Below are positions 49,140 through 58,636 of a DNA stretch of 64,000 nucleotides, one piece after another. The notes beneath the pieces were generated by a model, which was not told the origin of the DNA, made no database searches, and saw only the letters and a program-made list of their open reading frames with translations. Positions within the stretch are counted from its first letter, which is position 1; the number at the start of each line of letters is the position of its first letter. Made by a program: the position numbers and the translations under genes. Where the stretch lies: the NCBI GenBank assembly GCA_002699585.1, contig PABP01000009.1, positions 607,750 to 671,749 of the forward strand, read 5' to 3'. Origin of the DNA: Anaerolineaceae bacterium (GTDB taxonomy: Bacteria; Chloroflexota; Anaerolineae; Aggregatilineales; Phototrophicaceae).

Positions 49140-51389
49140 ATGACAAATCTGGCAAACAGCAAAATCCGAACCCTATGCATGATGATCCTGGCTGCACTCT
49201 GGCTAAGTCTTGCCGCAGTTGTGACTGCTCAGCCTGCCTGCACAGAACCTTCCGGCACGGTCACACGCCAGACTTACTCCAGTGGTTTGCTAGGGCAGAC
49301 CATGTATTACACGATCTACATGCCACCCTGCTACGATGCTGACTACAACACGACTTATCCCACGCTCTATCTGATGCATGGCTCCAACGAGGATGATGGC
49401 CATTGGGTTCGCCTGGGTATCGTCGATTTGCTCGATGCGGGTATCACATCCGGTGATCTGCCGCCGATGCTGGTCGTTTTGCCCTTTGGCAACGTGATTG
49501 CCAATCGCAATCGCTTCGATGCCCTCTCATGGGGCAATATCTTCATGACTGAACTGCTGCCCACCGTCGAAGACCTCTACCGCACCGATGATCGCCGTGC
49601 GATTGGTGGTATCTCTCGCGGTGGCTTCTGGGCTTATCAGATTGCGCTCAAACACCCTGACCTGTTCCCCATAGTCGGTGGTCATAGTGCTTTTTTTGAT
49701 CTCTACCATGCGCCTGAAGAGGAAAATCCGCTGCATCTGGTGGAAAGCGTCGATTTGACGAACATGCGCTTCTGGCTGGATCGCGGCAAGGATGACTTTG
49801 CCTACGAAGGCCTCGACATCATGGGTGAACGGCTGGCAGCGCAGCAGGCAGATTATCAGTACACCATTCAGCCCGAAGGCCAGCATAACAACGCTTACTG
49901 GTCGCAATATGTCGCGGACTATCTGGCATTCTACGTGGCGGATTGGCTGGATGCGCAGCCGAGTCAACCCCAGCCGACATCGCCGCCTGCCAGCGCCTTT
50001 GCGACCAACACGCCTTCGTCACCTTTGGCTGCTACAGCCCAGCCAACACCTGAAGCAACGGCCCTATCCACAACGAAAACGGGCCAATCCACATGGAATG
50101 CCTTCTTCCCGGTGGTGGCCTTCCCCAGCTTGCGAACCAGCATTTCGTCAGATTGGGTGGCTCAAGTAGCTAATGGGGAAGCTGTACCCGATCTCATTCT
50201 CGATACCGATACGCTCGCTCAGATGCAAGCTACCGGGTTGACCATTTCGTCAGATGTTCAGACGGTCGCACCTGACGCGCTGCGTAATGCGCTCTGGCGG
50301 GATTACAACGCCATTACGTTACTACCCATCGACCGCATTGGGGTGGATATGCGCATTCTCTGGCTGGATGACGTGCCCATTGTCGATCAACTGGAAAGTT
50401 ATGCGTTAGCGTTGCCAGCCAGCAATGGCAACTTCGATCCATCAGCGCTCTATCGCCTGACGCTCTCCGGTGTCACGGCCCTCACGCGCCAAACGACGAC
50501 TGCGCTTGATGACAATGGCATCGAATGGGCTGCCAGCGGCATTCAGGATTATGTCCAACGCAGTGATGCATTCCATATCAGCAACGAGGTCAGCATCTAC
50601 CCAACTTGTCCGCAGACGACTGAGCCAACCCTCGGTGGACCCACTAGCTTTTGCAGCAAACCGGAGCATTTTGGCCTGCTGCCGTTGTTGGATGTCGATA
50701 TTGTCGAGCTATCCGGCAATCACAACAATGACTATGGCTACCAGGTTTACACCGATACCTATGCTTATTACCAGTCACATGGCATGGCGACTGTGGGCGG
50801 TGGCCTGACCTTAGAAGAGGCGCGTCGTCCGCTGCTGCTGGATGATGGGGCAGTCGCTATGCTGACCTGCAACATCCCGGGTCCATACTATGCGCTCGTT
50901 AATGAAGATGCGAGCTTGCTCGGTGGCCTCCGACCGGGAGCTGCGGCCTGCGATTGGGATTGGCTCTCCCAGGTGCTGCCGGAACTCAGCCAGCAGGCGG
51001 GGACAGTCATCGTGACGCTACAGCATTTTGAGATTGAAGATTATGTACCCTCTGATGAACAACGCATCGATTTTCGCCGACTCGCGGATTTAGGCGCAGA
51101 CGTGGTTATCAGTACCGCCGCGCACAAGCCGCAAACCTTTGAGTTTTATACTACCCAAAGCGGAGAACGTGCGTTATTGCATTATGGATTGGGCAATTTG
51201 TTCTTCGATCAACCTTTCTGGGGCAATAGTCGTTTCTTTATGGATACCCTGTACATTTACGAAAGTCGGCTGGTCGGGGTAGAATTGTTCCCAGGCCTGA
51301 TCGAAGATCTGGCACGCCCACGCTTGATGACGCCCGATGAGCGCGAGCAATTTTTATTCTTCATGCTCCGGCAGCAAAACGGTTTCTGA
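49140..51389 (+). CDS. Secreted esterase-CapA (metallophosphatase-like) fusion
   Basis: 749 aa from the ATG at 49140, which opens a signal peptide (TLCMMILAALWLSLAAVVTA). Residues about 40-285 are an alpha/beta hydrolase of the putative esterase (feruloyl/antigen 85-like) type: LMHGSNEDD, nucleophile Ser159 in GGISRGGFW, and a late Asp/His (EGQHNNAYW). A Pro/Ser/Thr/Ala linker (about 285-330) leads to a CapA/PgsA-like C-terminal domain with SGNHNNDYG and VIVTLQHFEIED and ISTAAHKPQTFE, the metal-type His/Asn of poly-gamma-glutamate proteins. Each domain is known; their fusion is new to me. Confidence 0.85.
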   Translation: MTNLANSKIRTLCMMILAALWLSLAAVVTAQPACTEPSGTVTRQTYSSGLLGQTMYYTIYMPPCYDADYNTTYPTLYLMHGSNEDDGHWVRLGIVDLLDAGITSGDLPPMLVVLPFGNVIANRNRFDALSWGNIFMTELLPTVEDLYRTDDRRAIGGISRGGFWAYQIALKHPDLFPIVGGHSAFFDLYHAPEEENPLHLVESVDLTNMRFWLDRGKDDFAYEGLDIMGERLAAQQADYQYTIQPEGQHNNAYWSQYVADYLAFYVADWLDAQPSQPQPTSPPASAFATNTPSSPLAATAQPTPEATALSTTKTGQSTWNAFFPVVAFPSLRTSISSDWVAQVANGEAVPDLILDTDTLAQMQATGLTISSDVQTVAPDALRNALWRDYNAITLLPIDRIGVDMRILWLDDVPIVDQLESYALALPASNGNFDPSALYRLTLSGVTALTRQTTTALDDNGIEWAASGIQDYVQRSDAFHISNEVSIYPTCPQTTEPTLGGPTSFCSKPEHFGLLPLLDVDIVELSGNHNNDYGYQVYTDTYAYYQSHGMATVGGGLTLEEARRPLLLDDGAVAMLTCNIPGPYYALVNEDASLLGGLRPGAAACDWDWLSQVLPELSQQAGTVIVTLQHFEIEDYVPSDEQRIDFRRLADLGADVVISTAAHKPQTFEFYTTQSGERALLHYGLGNLFFDQPFWGNSRFFMDTLYIYESRLVGVELFPGLIEDLARPRLMTPDEREQFLFFMLRQQNGF

Positions 51390-51397
51390 GAATCACT

Positions 51398-51976
51398 ATG
51401 ACCCAACATTCCGAAGACAACTCCAATCCCAATGGCCGCATCGTACTATTCTTCATTGCGACTGTGCCCGTCATCGTCATGTTATTGATCGTTTATTTCG
51501 CGTTCCGGGCGAACAACGCTGGGCGCGTCCTGACGTGCACGTCCAACGTCAGCAGCGGCGGCACGGTGACCCTGCGCGTGGAACCGCTGGATGTTTCCGG
51601 CGTGTACCATGAGTCACATCAGTTCACCTACAAGTCTTCGCCTGAAAGTGACGAATCCGAGGTGATATTTGATATGGCATTGCCTAACCCAACTATGGTC
51701 ATGAACTGCGCTGATAACATCGGTAGTGCGGGCCGTGTCGTCTGGGTGTGGAATGACAAGGGGCTTGCTGTCACCGACGATGCAGGCGAAAGCTGGCAAG
51801 AATGGGAAGTCTGCGATGATCCGCGTCCGCGCTTTGCCTGTTCCCAATACGAGCACCTGGAATCCGTATTGTTCCTTGAGAACGGCAGCGGACAAGCCGC
51901 GGTTTATGCGCCGGAGGGCGGCTATATTTTGAATACAAGCGACGGGGGAGACACATGGACGATGGCCACTCCCTGA
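51398..51976 (+). CDS. Membrane-anchored protein with BNR/Ycf48-like repeats (192 aa)
   Basis: One N-terminal helix (about 10-33, IVLFFIATVPVIVMLLIVYF), then an extracytoplasmic domain. Two stretches, KGLAVTDDAGESWQEWEVC and GGYILNTSDGGDTWTMATP, have the Ser/Thr-x-Asp-x-Gly-x-x-Trp form of BNR repeats found in Ycf48 and sialidase-like propellers. With two repeats only, it would need partners for a full propeller. It lies eight bases behind the CapA fusion. Confidence 0.65.
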   Translation: MTQHSEDNSNPNGRIVLFFIATVPVIVMLLIVYFAFRANNAGRVLTCTSNVSSGGTVTLRVEPLDVSGVYHESHQFTYKSSPESDESEVIFDMALPNPTMVMNCADNIGSAGRVVWVWNDKGLAVTDDAGESWQEWEVCDDPRPRFACSQYEHLESVLFLENGSGQAAVYAPEGGYILNTSDGGDTWTMATP

Positions 51977-52461
51977 GACTGATTGATGTATGGAATGAAG
52001 CCTCCGACTATTTCATGGGCTATAGTGAAGAAGCTCCAGAGATTGTGTTGGGCGGCTTGGCACCTGGCGTCATGCGCGAGTGCCTCCATTATTTGATCAC
52101 AACTGCCCGCGAAGTGACCACCCAATTTGTTATGCTCAACACCAATATTCAGGTGATGACTCCCTCGCCGACGATGGCCGCTCGTGCCTTGTCTGCTGGC
52201 CATATCGGCGGCGGCATGTGGCTCGATTTACCCCTGATGCCCACCCTCGGCGTCTTTATCGATGGTCCCCAGGCCTTGAGCATCAGCTTTGTGCGTGGTG
52301 AATGGGACGCGATGAGCCTGCTGGCGCTCTTTGTTCTCCTGCGCGAGTTGTACCTGATGGCTCCTCATGTCGAGGTCGGCCTGCTCGGTACCGATTATGC
52401 TACTGAAGATCGTGCCGGTTTTGCGGCTTGTGTGCGGGCGTTTTGCCATGAAGTTGCCTAA
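51955..52461 (+). CDS. Hypothetical protein (168 aa)
   Basis: Starts inside the preceding gene's last codons (22-base overlap) and ends inside the next gene's signal peptide (14-base overlap), so all three are translationally linked. Two amphipathic-to-hydrophobic segments (GHIGGGMWLDLPLMPTLGVF, MSLLALFVLLRELYLMAPH) lie in an otherwise soluble protein. No motif recognised; no signal peptide. Confidence 0.55.
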   Translation: MDDGHSLRLIDVWNEASDYFMGYSEEAPEIVLGGLAPGVMRECLHYLITTAREVTTQFVMLNTNIQVMTPSPTMAARALSAGHIGGGMWLDLPLMPTLGVFIDGPQALSISFVRGEWDAMSLLALFVLLRELYLMAPHVEVGLLGTDYATEDRAGFAACVRAFCHEVA

Positions 52462-54076
52462 ACTCAGCGTAGTCTTTCTCCTTCTGGTTAGCCTGTTGCA
52501 GCCGATTGTGGCCCAGTCTGATCCAGTTGCAGAGATGTTGATCTCAATGACACTGCGCCAGAAGGTCGGCCAGATGTTTGTTGCCAGCTTTTATGGCCCG
52601 ACGATCAATGAGCCAACACGCCAGTTTTTAGAAGCCTACCAGCCGGGGGCTGTCGTCTTTTTGCCATCTAATCTGGAGAACCCTGGCCAGATTGCACGCC
52701 TGACCAACGACATTCAGCAGACCTTGCGCACTGCCGGGACGGTTCCGACTTTCATTGGCGTCGATCAAGAGGGCGGTATCATCGCCCATCTGGAAAATGG
52801 TTTCACCCGTTGGCCCGTTCCTACGTTGTTGACTGCAACGGCAGACCCCCAACTTGCGTATAGTGTCGGGATGGCTTTTGCACAGGAGATGCAAGCCGTG
52901 GGAATCAATATGAACCTGGCCCCGGTTGCCGATCTATATACCAACCCGGATAACCCGATCATCGGGCGGCGCTCATTTGGCACCTTCCCGGAGCAAGTCG
53001 CGCCGATTGTGACAGCCTTCGCCCAGGGTATGCAGGCCGAGGGCGTTTTGGCAGTTGCCAAGCATTTTCCGGGGCATGGCGATACCAGTGCCGATTCGCA
53101 TGTTACGCTGCCTGTCGTCACCTATGATATGGGGCGCCTGTCAGCGACCGAACTGGTGCCTTTTATGGCCCTGGCTCAGGCCGATGTCGGCGGCATTATG
53201 ACGGCCCATATCAGTTTCCCGGCCCTGGAACCAGAAGTAGGCCTGCCGGCTTCGCTTTCTGGTCATATTGTGACCGACCTGCTGCGTGATGAATTGGGCT
53301 ATGATGGCTTGGTGATGACTGATGCGCTCGACATGGACGCCATTGATACAGTGTATTCGCCAGCAGAGGCGGCCCTGATGACCATTGAAGCCGGCAGCGA
53401 TTTTGTGCTGATCGGGGCGCACGTCAGCCCGGATGCCCAGGCTAGCGCGATGGAGGCTGTTGTCGCAGCAGTCGAATCTGGCCAGATCGCGGAAGCGCGT
53501 ATAGATGAATCCGTGCGTCGTATTCTAAGTGCCAAGCAGCAATTGGGTGTGCTCGATGCTGAACCCGTTGACGTGACCTTCGCCGCTGATGCCATCGACC
53601 TGGAGGCCCATGCGGTCCTCATCACGCAGATGTTCGAGAAGGGCACAGCAGTCGCCTATGGGGGTGATACAATACCGGTAGCTACTGGCGCCCTGATGAT
53701 CTACCCGGCATCACAGCCTTCGTTGTGGAACGCTTGCGCCGAGGTCGGCAGTTATCAGCCATTGGGTATTTCGGATCGGCCCACGCCAGATGAAATCACC
53801 TGGGCACAGTCAGCCGTTGCCAGTGCGGAACAAGTTGTTGTATTTACGCGCAATCTGGCGGAAAATGCACAATTAAAAGAGTTGGTAGAAGGCTTGCCCT
53901 TGGCGCGCACGATTGTCGTGGCGCTGCACTCGCCGGAGGACTGGCGCGAGATCGACCAGCCCCAGGCTTATGTGATGACCTACAGTCCGCTCCCTGCTGC
54001 TTATGAACCCGTTTGTAAGGTGCTGGCAGGCACAATACCTGCGGTCGGGCAGGTGGTAATCAACTTGGAGCCATAA
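52448..54076 (+). CDS. nagZ: GH3 beta-N-acetylhexosaminidase, secreted
   Basis: 542 aa from the ATG at 52448, which opens a signal peptide (KLPKLSVVFLLLVSLLQPIVAQ). The GH3 barrel has VDQEGG, VAKHFPGHGDTSADSHVTLP (the NagZ loop with the catalytic Asp-His dyad, about 195-215) and the nucleophile Asp in VMTDALDMDAI. It removes GlcNAc from muropeptides. Unlike cytoplasmic NagZ of E. coli (about 340 aa), this one is secreted and has a C-terminal domain (about 360-542), as in Bacillus. The overlap with the upstream unknown gene suggests an operon. Confidence 0.9.
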   Translation: MKLPKLSVVFLLLVSLLQPIVAQSDPVAEMLISMTLRQKVGQMFVASFYGPTINEPTRQFLEAYQPGAVVFLPSNLENPGQIARLTNDIQQTLRTAGTVPTFIGVDQEGGIIAHLENGFTRWPVPTLLTATADPQLAYSVGMAFAQEMQAVGINMNLAPVADLYTNPDNPIIGRRSFGTFPEQVAPIVTAFAQGMQAEGVLAVAKHFPGHGDTSADSHVTLPVVTYDMGRLSATELVPFMALAQADVGGIMTAHISFPALEPEVGLPASLSGHIVTDLLRDELGYDGLVMTDALDMDAIDTVYSPAEAALMTIEAGSDFVLIGAHVSPDAQASAMEAVVAAVESGQIAEARIDESVRRILSAKQQLGVLDAEPVDVTFAADAIDLEAHAVLITQMFEKGTAVAYGGDTIPVATGALMIYPASQPSLWNACAEVGSYQPLGISDRPTPDEITWAQSAVASAEQVVVFTRNLAENAQLKELVEGLPLARTIVVALHSPEDWREIDQPQAYVMTYSPLPAAYEPVCKVLAGTIPAVGQVVINLEP

Positions 54077-54228
54077 GCTGGTAATGCTCTAATGAGCAGG
54101 ATATGAAGAACGTCACTATAAGATATGTATTAGATAGACACCTTCAACCTGAGCGCAGCTTGTGTACGACGTCATTTTCAGGTTAACTTATTCGTGTAGT
54201 AAACCCAGAATCAGGACAACATACCGTT

Positions 54229-56481
54229 ATGACAACGCTTAACCCGGATTTGCTGTCAAAAGATATGGACGCCGCCCTCAACGATGCGGCAGCCATGCGT
54301 AAAGAATTCCAGCAGCAAACCATCATGCCAGAGCTTTTACTGCTGGCATTGTTACGTCGCCAGGAAACGGCTGCTTCGCGGTTGCTAAACGTTTTTAAGA
54401 GCACGCGCGGCGTCGATCTTGAGCAGCTAGAGCGCCAGGTCGAACTGGCTATTCGCAGTCGCCGCGATCAGGACGGCAACCTGGACTTTGTCGCTAAAGG
54501 CAACAAAAAAATCCCACTTAGCCGTCAGACCATCATCATGTTGGATGACGCGCTTAGTGTGGCTAATTCCATGCACGAGGTCCGTATCGATACCGACCAC
54601 GCCCTGACCGTGCTTTCGGAAAGCTCGATGAGCACCAGCGGCCTGCTGCGTCAGGTGGGCATCACACCCAAAGCACTGCGCGACATCGTCAGCGATAGCA
54701 GCCAGGTATTACCTGTCAAGCGCTCCAGCGGCACAACCCAGGACTTCGTGGCAACCGCCCGTCGTGGCAATATGCGCGCCGTCTACTTCCGCGAGGATTT
54801 GCTGCGCGAGATGATTAATATTCTCTCGCAGTCGGTCAATCGCCATATCATCCTGCTTGGCCCCGATGGCGTCGGCAAGCGCACCCTGGCTTACAGCCTC
54901 GCCCTGCTGATGTCTGAAGGTAAAGGCCCTAATGGGCTGGCCAGCTTGGTGCAGATCGACGAAACAGCTTTACTGGATAACGAACAGCAAGCAGTCCGTG
55001 CTGGCATGAGCAAGGCGCGCAATGGCATTCTGTTTGTGCCGCACCTGCATCGGTTCTTTGGTGGTCCCATCAAAGCCGAGTTTTCCAAAGCGACACCGCT
55101 CATCCAGAAAGCCTTCCTGGATGACAACCCGGTCATCATCGCTTCTACCACCGATCAGGAATATCAGCAGCGCCTATCGTTGGTGAGTGCCCTTACGGAA
55201 AATAGCCAGATCATTCGTGTGCCGGAGCCGTCTGTTGAGGAAACGGTCGAGATGCTCAGCATCATGAAGCCGCATCTGGAAGCTGATTACAGCATTGAGA
55301 TAGAAGAAGAAGCCATCGGCTTGTCGGCTAATTTGGCCAAACGCTATCTGGCTGCTACGCCACTGCCGCGCAGCGCGGAGCACCTTTTGCATCGTACGGC
55401 AGCGATGGTTAGCATGGCGCGCCAGCAGCACCTGGCCTTTAAGCCAGATATGGCTGATGATGGCAAACTCGATGTCGCTGACATCACCCTGGCCGCCAGC
55501 CAGATGACAGGTGTGCCCGTCAGCAAGCTGGGCGAGGACGAACGTTTGCGTTATGCCAGTATGGTCGAGCATCTTAGCGAACGCATCAAAGGCCAGGATG
55601 AAGCCGTTATGGCGGTCAGCCGTGCTATCAAGACCGCGCGCGTCGGTCTCAAAGATCCACGTCGCCCGATTGGTGCCTTCTTATTCCTAGGCCCGACGGG
55701 TGTCGGCAAAACCGAACTGGCCCGCGTCCTGGCTGATTTCATGTTCGGTGACGAAGATGCCATGCTGCCGTTGGATATGTCCGAGTTCAAAGACGAGAGC
55801 AGCATCAACCGCCTGATTGGTTCGCCAACAGGCTACATTGGCAGTGAAGAAGGCGGCCAGCTAACAGAACGTGTCCGCAACCAGCCGTATATCATTGTTC
55901 TCTTCGATGAAGTCGAAAAAGCCCATCCACGTGTGCTGGATATCTTGCTGCAAGTCATTGAAGAGGGCCGCTTGACCGATGGTCGGGGTGTGACGACGCG
56001 CTTCAGCGAGACAGTCATCATCATGACCAGCAACATTGGTTCGGAGCACCTGTCTGTGCCTTATCTCAATGATGAGATCAAAGAATCGGTCATGGAAGAA
56101 GTTCGCGATTACTTGCGCCCGGAATTCATCAACCGCCTGGACGAAGTCGTCATGTTTAACTCCCTCGATGATGAGACGCTTGGCCTCATCATGCGCCTGG
56201 AACTCAGGAAAGAGACGCGCATGGCGGAAGAACGTGGCCTGACGCTGTCCTTCACCGATGGTGCGGTTGACTATCTGCTTTCGCTCAATGACGAGCCGGA
56301 ATACGGCGCGCGTCCGCTCAAGCGCATTATTCGCCGGAGTGTCCGCGAACCGCTTGCCGACTTCCTGCTGCGGGCCAATCCGCCCGCCGGGACTGAAGTG
56401 CGCATCAGCAGCACGCGCAAAAAAGGTGGTGGCCTCAAATTCGCCGCCACGGTCGATGGCGAAGAAATCAGCATGGCATAG
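54229..56481 (+). CDS. Clp/Hsp100 AAA+ ATPase with degenerate first ATPase domain
   Basis: 750 aa. An N domain (about 1-150), then NBD1 with GPDGVGKRT (211-219) where Thr/Ser after Lys is replaced by Arg, and a Walker B reading ILFVPHLH (267-274) where the usual Asp-Glu is Pro-His. NBD2 is canonical: GPTGVGKTE (488-496), VLFDEVEKAH (557-566), sensor TSNIGS, arginine finger FINRLDE. There is no ClpB middle domain and no Ile/Leu-Gly-Phe loop for ClpP after the sensor. So NBD1 should not hydrolyse ATP, and the protein is neither typical ClpB nor ClpC. A terminator follows. Confidence 0.9.
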   Translation: MTTLNPDLLSKDMDAALNDAAAMRKEFQQQTIMPELLLLALLRRQETAASRLLNVFKSTRGVDLEQLERQVELAIRSRRDQDGNLDFVAKGNKKIPLSRQTIIMLDDALSVANSMHEVRIDTDHALTVLSESSMSTSGLLRQVGITPKALRDIVSDSSQVLPVKRSSGTTQDFVATARRGNMRAVYFREDLLREMINILSQSVNRHIILLGPDGVGKRTLAYSLALLMSEGKGPNGLASLVQIDETALLDNEQQAVRAGMSKARNGILFVPHLHRFFGGPIKAEFSKATPLIQKAFLDDNPVIIASTTDQEYQQRLSLVSALTENSQIIRVPEPSVEETVEMLSIMKPHLEADYSIEIEEEAIGLSANLAKRYLAATPLPRSAEHLLHRTAAMVSMARQQHLAFKPDMADDGKLDVADITLAASQMTGVPVSKLGEDERLRYASMVEHLSERIKGQDEAVMAVSRAIKTARVGLKDPRRPIGAFLFLGPTGVGKTELARVLADFMFGDEDAMLPLDMSEFKDESSINRLIGSPTGYIGSEEGGQLTERVRNQPYIIVLFDEVEKAHPRVLDILLQVIEEGRLTDGRGVTTRFSETVIIMTSNIGSEHLSVPYLNDEIKESVMEEVRDYLRPEFINRLDEVVMFNSLDDETLGLIMRLELRKETRMAEERGLTLSFTDGAVDYLLSLNDEPEYGARPLKRIIRRSVREPLADFLLRANPPAGTEVRISSTRKKGGGLKFAATVDGEEISMA

Positions 56482-56517
56482 TTTGGTTTTTAGCTTGATA
56501 CAACCAGCCCAACAAGA

Positions 56518-56540
56518 ATGGCCCGTAAGGGCCGTTTTTG
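56518..56540 (+). terminator. Intrinsic terminator after the Clp ATPase
   Basis: GGCCC-GTAA-GGGCC followed by GTTTTTG, about 40 bases after the stop. Confidence 0.85.
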
Positions 56541-56617
56541 TATCTCTATGCGTTTGGTACACTTGATTATGAGCACCGCTTATAACTTGCAGGTAAACTC
56601 GCTTATGAGGAATACGC

Positions 56618-57157
56618 ATGGACTGGTTTTTTAACAGTTTTACGGATTTGGCACGGGTGGTCGTCGTGGGCACATGCGCCTATATTGGCGTGATCGTGTT
56701 GCTGCGGGCTGCGGGTAAGCGCACCTTGTCCAAAATGAATGCCTTTGACTTAGTGGTGACTGTCGCCATCGGCTCGATATTGGCCAGTGTGCTCTTGTCG
56801 AAAGACGTCGCCCTGGCAGAGGGTCTGGTCGCGTTTGCCACACTCATCACCCTGCAATACGCGATTGCCTGGTTGTCCGTTCGTTCAGCTTGGGTGCGGA
56901 ATATGGTGAAGTCAGAACCTGCCTTGCTTTTTTATGATGGGGACTACTTAACCCAATCGATGAAGAAAGAGCGCGTCACCAAAGAAGAAGTCTGGGCAGC
57001 CGTTCGCGCTCAAGGGTTGGCATCGATGGCTGAGGTTGGTGGCGTGGTTTTAGAAACAGACGGTTCATTCACTGTATTTGCCCCCACGGATGAATCCGCA
57101 ACAGCCTTGCAGCAAGTGCTGCATTTTTCTCCTGATGATGCTAACCAACCGCTTTGA
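56618..57157 (+). CDS. YetF/DUF421 family membrane protein
   Basis: 179 aa. Three N-terminal helices (about 10-90) with LLRAAGKRTLSKMNAFDLVV, the family signature, then the cytosolic YetF fold with EPALLFYDGDYL and VTKEEVWAAVRAQGLASMAE. Members have no settled function; some affect spores or stress survival in Bacillus. Single gene. Confidence 0.88.
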   Translation: MDWFFNSFTDLARVVVVGTCAYIGVIVLLRAAGKRTLSKMNAFDLVVTVAIGSILASVLLSKDVALAEGLVAFATLITLQYAIAWLSVRSAWVRNMVKSEPALLFYDGDYLTQSMKKERVTKEEVWAAVRAQGLASMAEVGGVVLETDGSFTVFAPTDESATALQQVLHFSPDDANQPL

Positions 57158-57255
57158 TCATGAAATGATGTCAAGTCCTCGTTATGATCGCGTTAAGTTT
57201 TCTCACTTTGTGCGAATTTAACAGAAATTTCGTCCAAATCTAAGGCGCATCATCG

Positions 57256-57284
57256 TTGGCAAATGAGTTACATCGATATATAGT
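57256..57284 (+). promoter_or_regulatory. Sigma-70-type promoter upstream of the membrane esterase
   Basis: TTGGCA, 17 bases, TATAGT. The leader to 57453 would be about 160 bases, AT-rich, with an 8-bp inverted repeat TAACAATT/AATTGTTA (57288-57295 and 57319-57326). The surrounding gap (57158-57452) holds no gene. Confidence 0.6.
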
Positions 57285-57452
57285 TTGTAACAATTGGCGT
57301 TTGATGACATTGCACAGAATTGTTATGTCAATTGCAACTATCAGAATGTGGGTCATATGCGTTAGTTTAGGCATGTCGGTTATAGGACACAACCACGTTG
57401 ATTAGGAAGTCGCGCCTCAACCTGCTAGACAATTGGTCAAGGGGATGCCGAA

Positions 57453-58625
57453 TTGCGGCGTAAAGTCTCAGCCATTTTTAGTCTGTTCTCGCTCCTTATC
57501 GGGATGATTATTGCGCTGCCGCCCATTGTACTGCTTCAGTGGTCGGTACAGCTTGCTGCGACTGAAATCAGTTGGCTTTCGACGTTGGCGGGTGCTGTTG
57601 CTGTTCTGATACGACCGCGCCATTGGCGCACCGTTCTCGTTAGCTTGTTAGGCATCTGGTTATCGACGGGGCCGTATCGCCAGTTTCGGCAGGCCGTTCG
57701 TCAGAATGATTTGGAACTGCGAGCTTCACTTGGTGCCAGCTACCTGGATAACATCCCGCAGGCCGTTCGCAGCCAACTTCAACAGAAACCTTTATCATTA
57801 CGCCGCTTCTTCTACCTTAATCTTAAATCAACACAAGCTGAAGTGATCCGCGATGTGCCTTATCTGGACGTCGAAACGCGTACGCTTGTTATGGACATTT
57901 ACAAACCCAATAAACCGTCGATTCGGCCAGAAGGGTATCCCTGTGTGGTGACGATTCACGGCGGCAGTTGGCGCTCTGGGGATAAAGGCCAGTACTTTGC
58001 CGATGCCTATCGTCGCATGGCTGATCAGGGGTATATGGTATTCGATATTCAATACCGCTTCTCGCAAGAGGCCCGCTGGCCAGCCCAGCACGAAGATGTT
58101 GCCAATGCCCTGCGCTGGGTGGCTAAACATGCCACTGAGTACGGGGGCGACAAAGACTGTCTGGCGTTGATGGGGCGGTCTGCCGGGGGCTTCCTGGCGC
58201 TACATGGGGCCTATCGCTCTGTGCCGGAGGTCAAGGTCAAAGCTGTGATCGCTGCCTACGCACCCGTTGACTTGCGCTTGTGGCCGATGAACCCCGGTTC
58301 TGTCGGTGTGCTGTTGATGGGGGGCGTCCCGCACGAAATGCCGGAACGTTATTACGATTCTGCCGTGACGACCCACCTGCACAAGGACTGCCCGCCGACG
58401 CTGTTGCTGCATGGCGGCAAGGATTCCGTCGTGCCCATCCTGCACTCGCAGGTTTTACAGCAGTCGCTGGAGCAAGTCGGTGTCACCTGTGCCCTGATCG
58501 ACGTCCCCTGGGGCCAACACGGCTTTGACGGTAACACCAATGGATTGGGTGCGCAGCTTGCGCAATATTATCTGGATCGCTTCCTGGCTTGGACAATGTA
58601 CAATGGTGCTATGCCGATGGACTAG
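57453..58625 (+). CDS. Membrane-anchored alpha/beta-hydrolase (HSL/BD-FAE-like esterase)
   Basis: 390 aa. Two N-terminal hydrophobic segments (about 8-30 and 38-70), then a loop and the hydrolase: oxyanion HGGSWRSGDKG (about 170), nucleophile Ser in MGRSAGGFLAL (about 240), Asp in GGKDSVVP and His in WGQHGFDG. This is the hormone-sensitive-lipase-like class that deacylates sugars and small esters. Start TTG at 57453, without strong Shine-Dalgarno. It may be coupled to the next gene, which starts 11 bases after its stop. Confidence 0.85.
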   Translation: MRRKVSAIFSLFSLLIGMIIALPPIVLLQWSVQLAATEISWLSTLAGAVAVLIRPRHWRTVLVSLLGIWLSTGPYRQFRQAVRQNDLELRASLGASYLDNIPQAVRSQLQQKPLSLRRFFYLNLKSTQAEVIRDVPYLDVETRTLVMDIYKPNKPSIRPEGYPCVVTIHGGSWRSGDKGQYFADAYRRMADQGYMVFDIQYRFSQEARWPAQHEDVANALRWVAKHATEYGGDKDCLALMGRSAGGFLALHGAYRSVPEVKVKAVIAAYAPVDLRLWPMNPGSVGVLLMGGVPHEMPERYYDSAVTTHLHKDCPPTLLLHGGKDSVVPILHSQVLQQSLEQVGVTCALIDVPWGQHGFDGNTNGLGAQLAQYYLDRFLAWTMYNGAMPMD

Positions 58626-58636
58626 GTAAACAAGCC

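Noticed and set aside
55861-56673. Minus-strand open frame of 270 codons
   Set aside because: It is antisense to NBD2 of the Clp ATPase and to its terminator.
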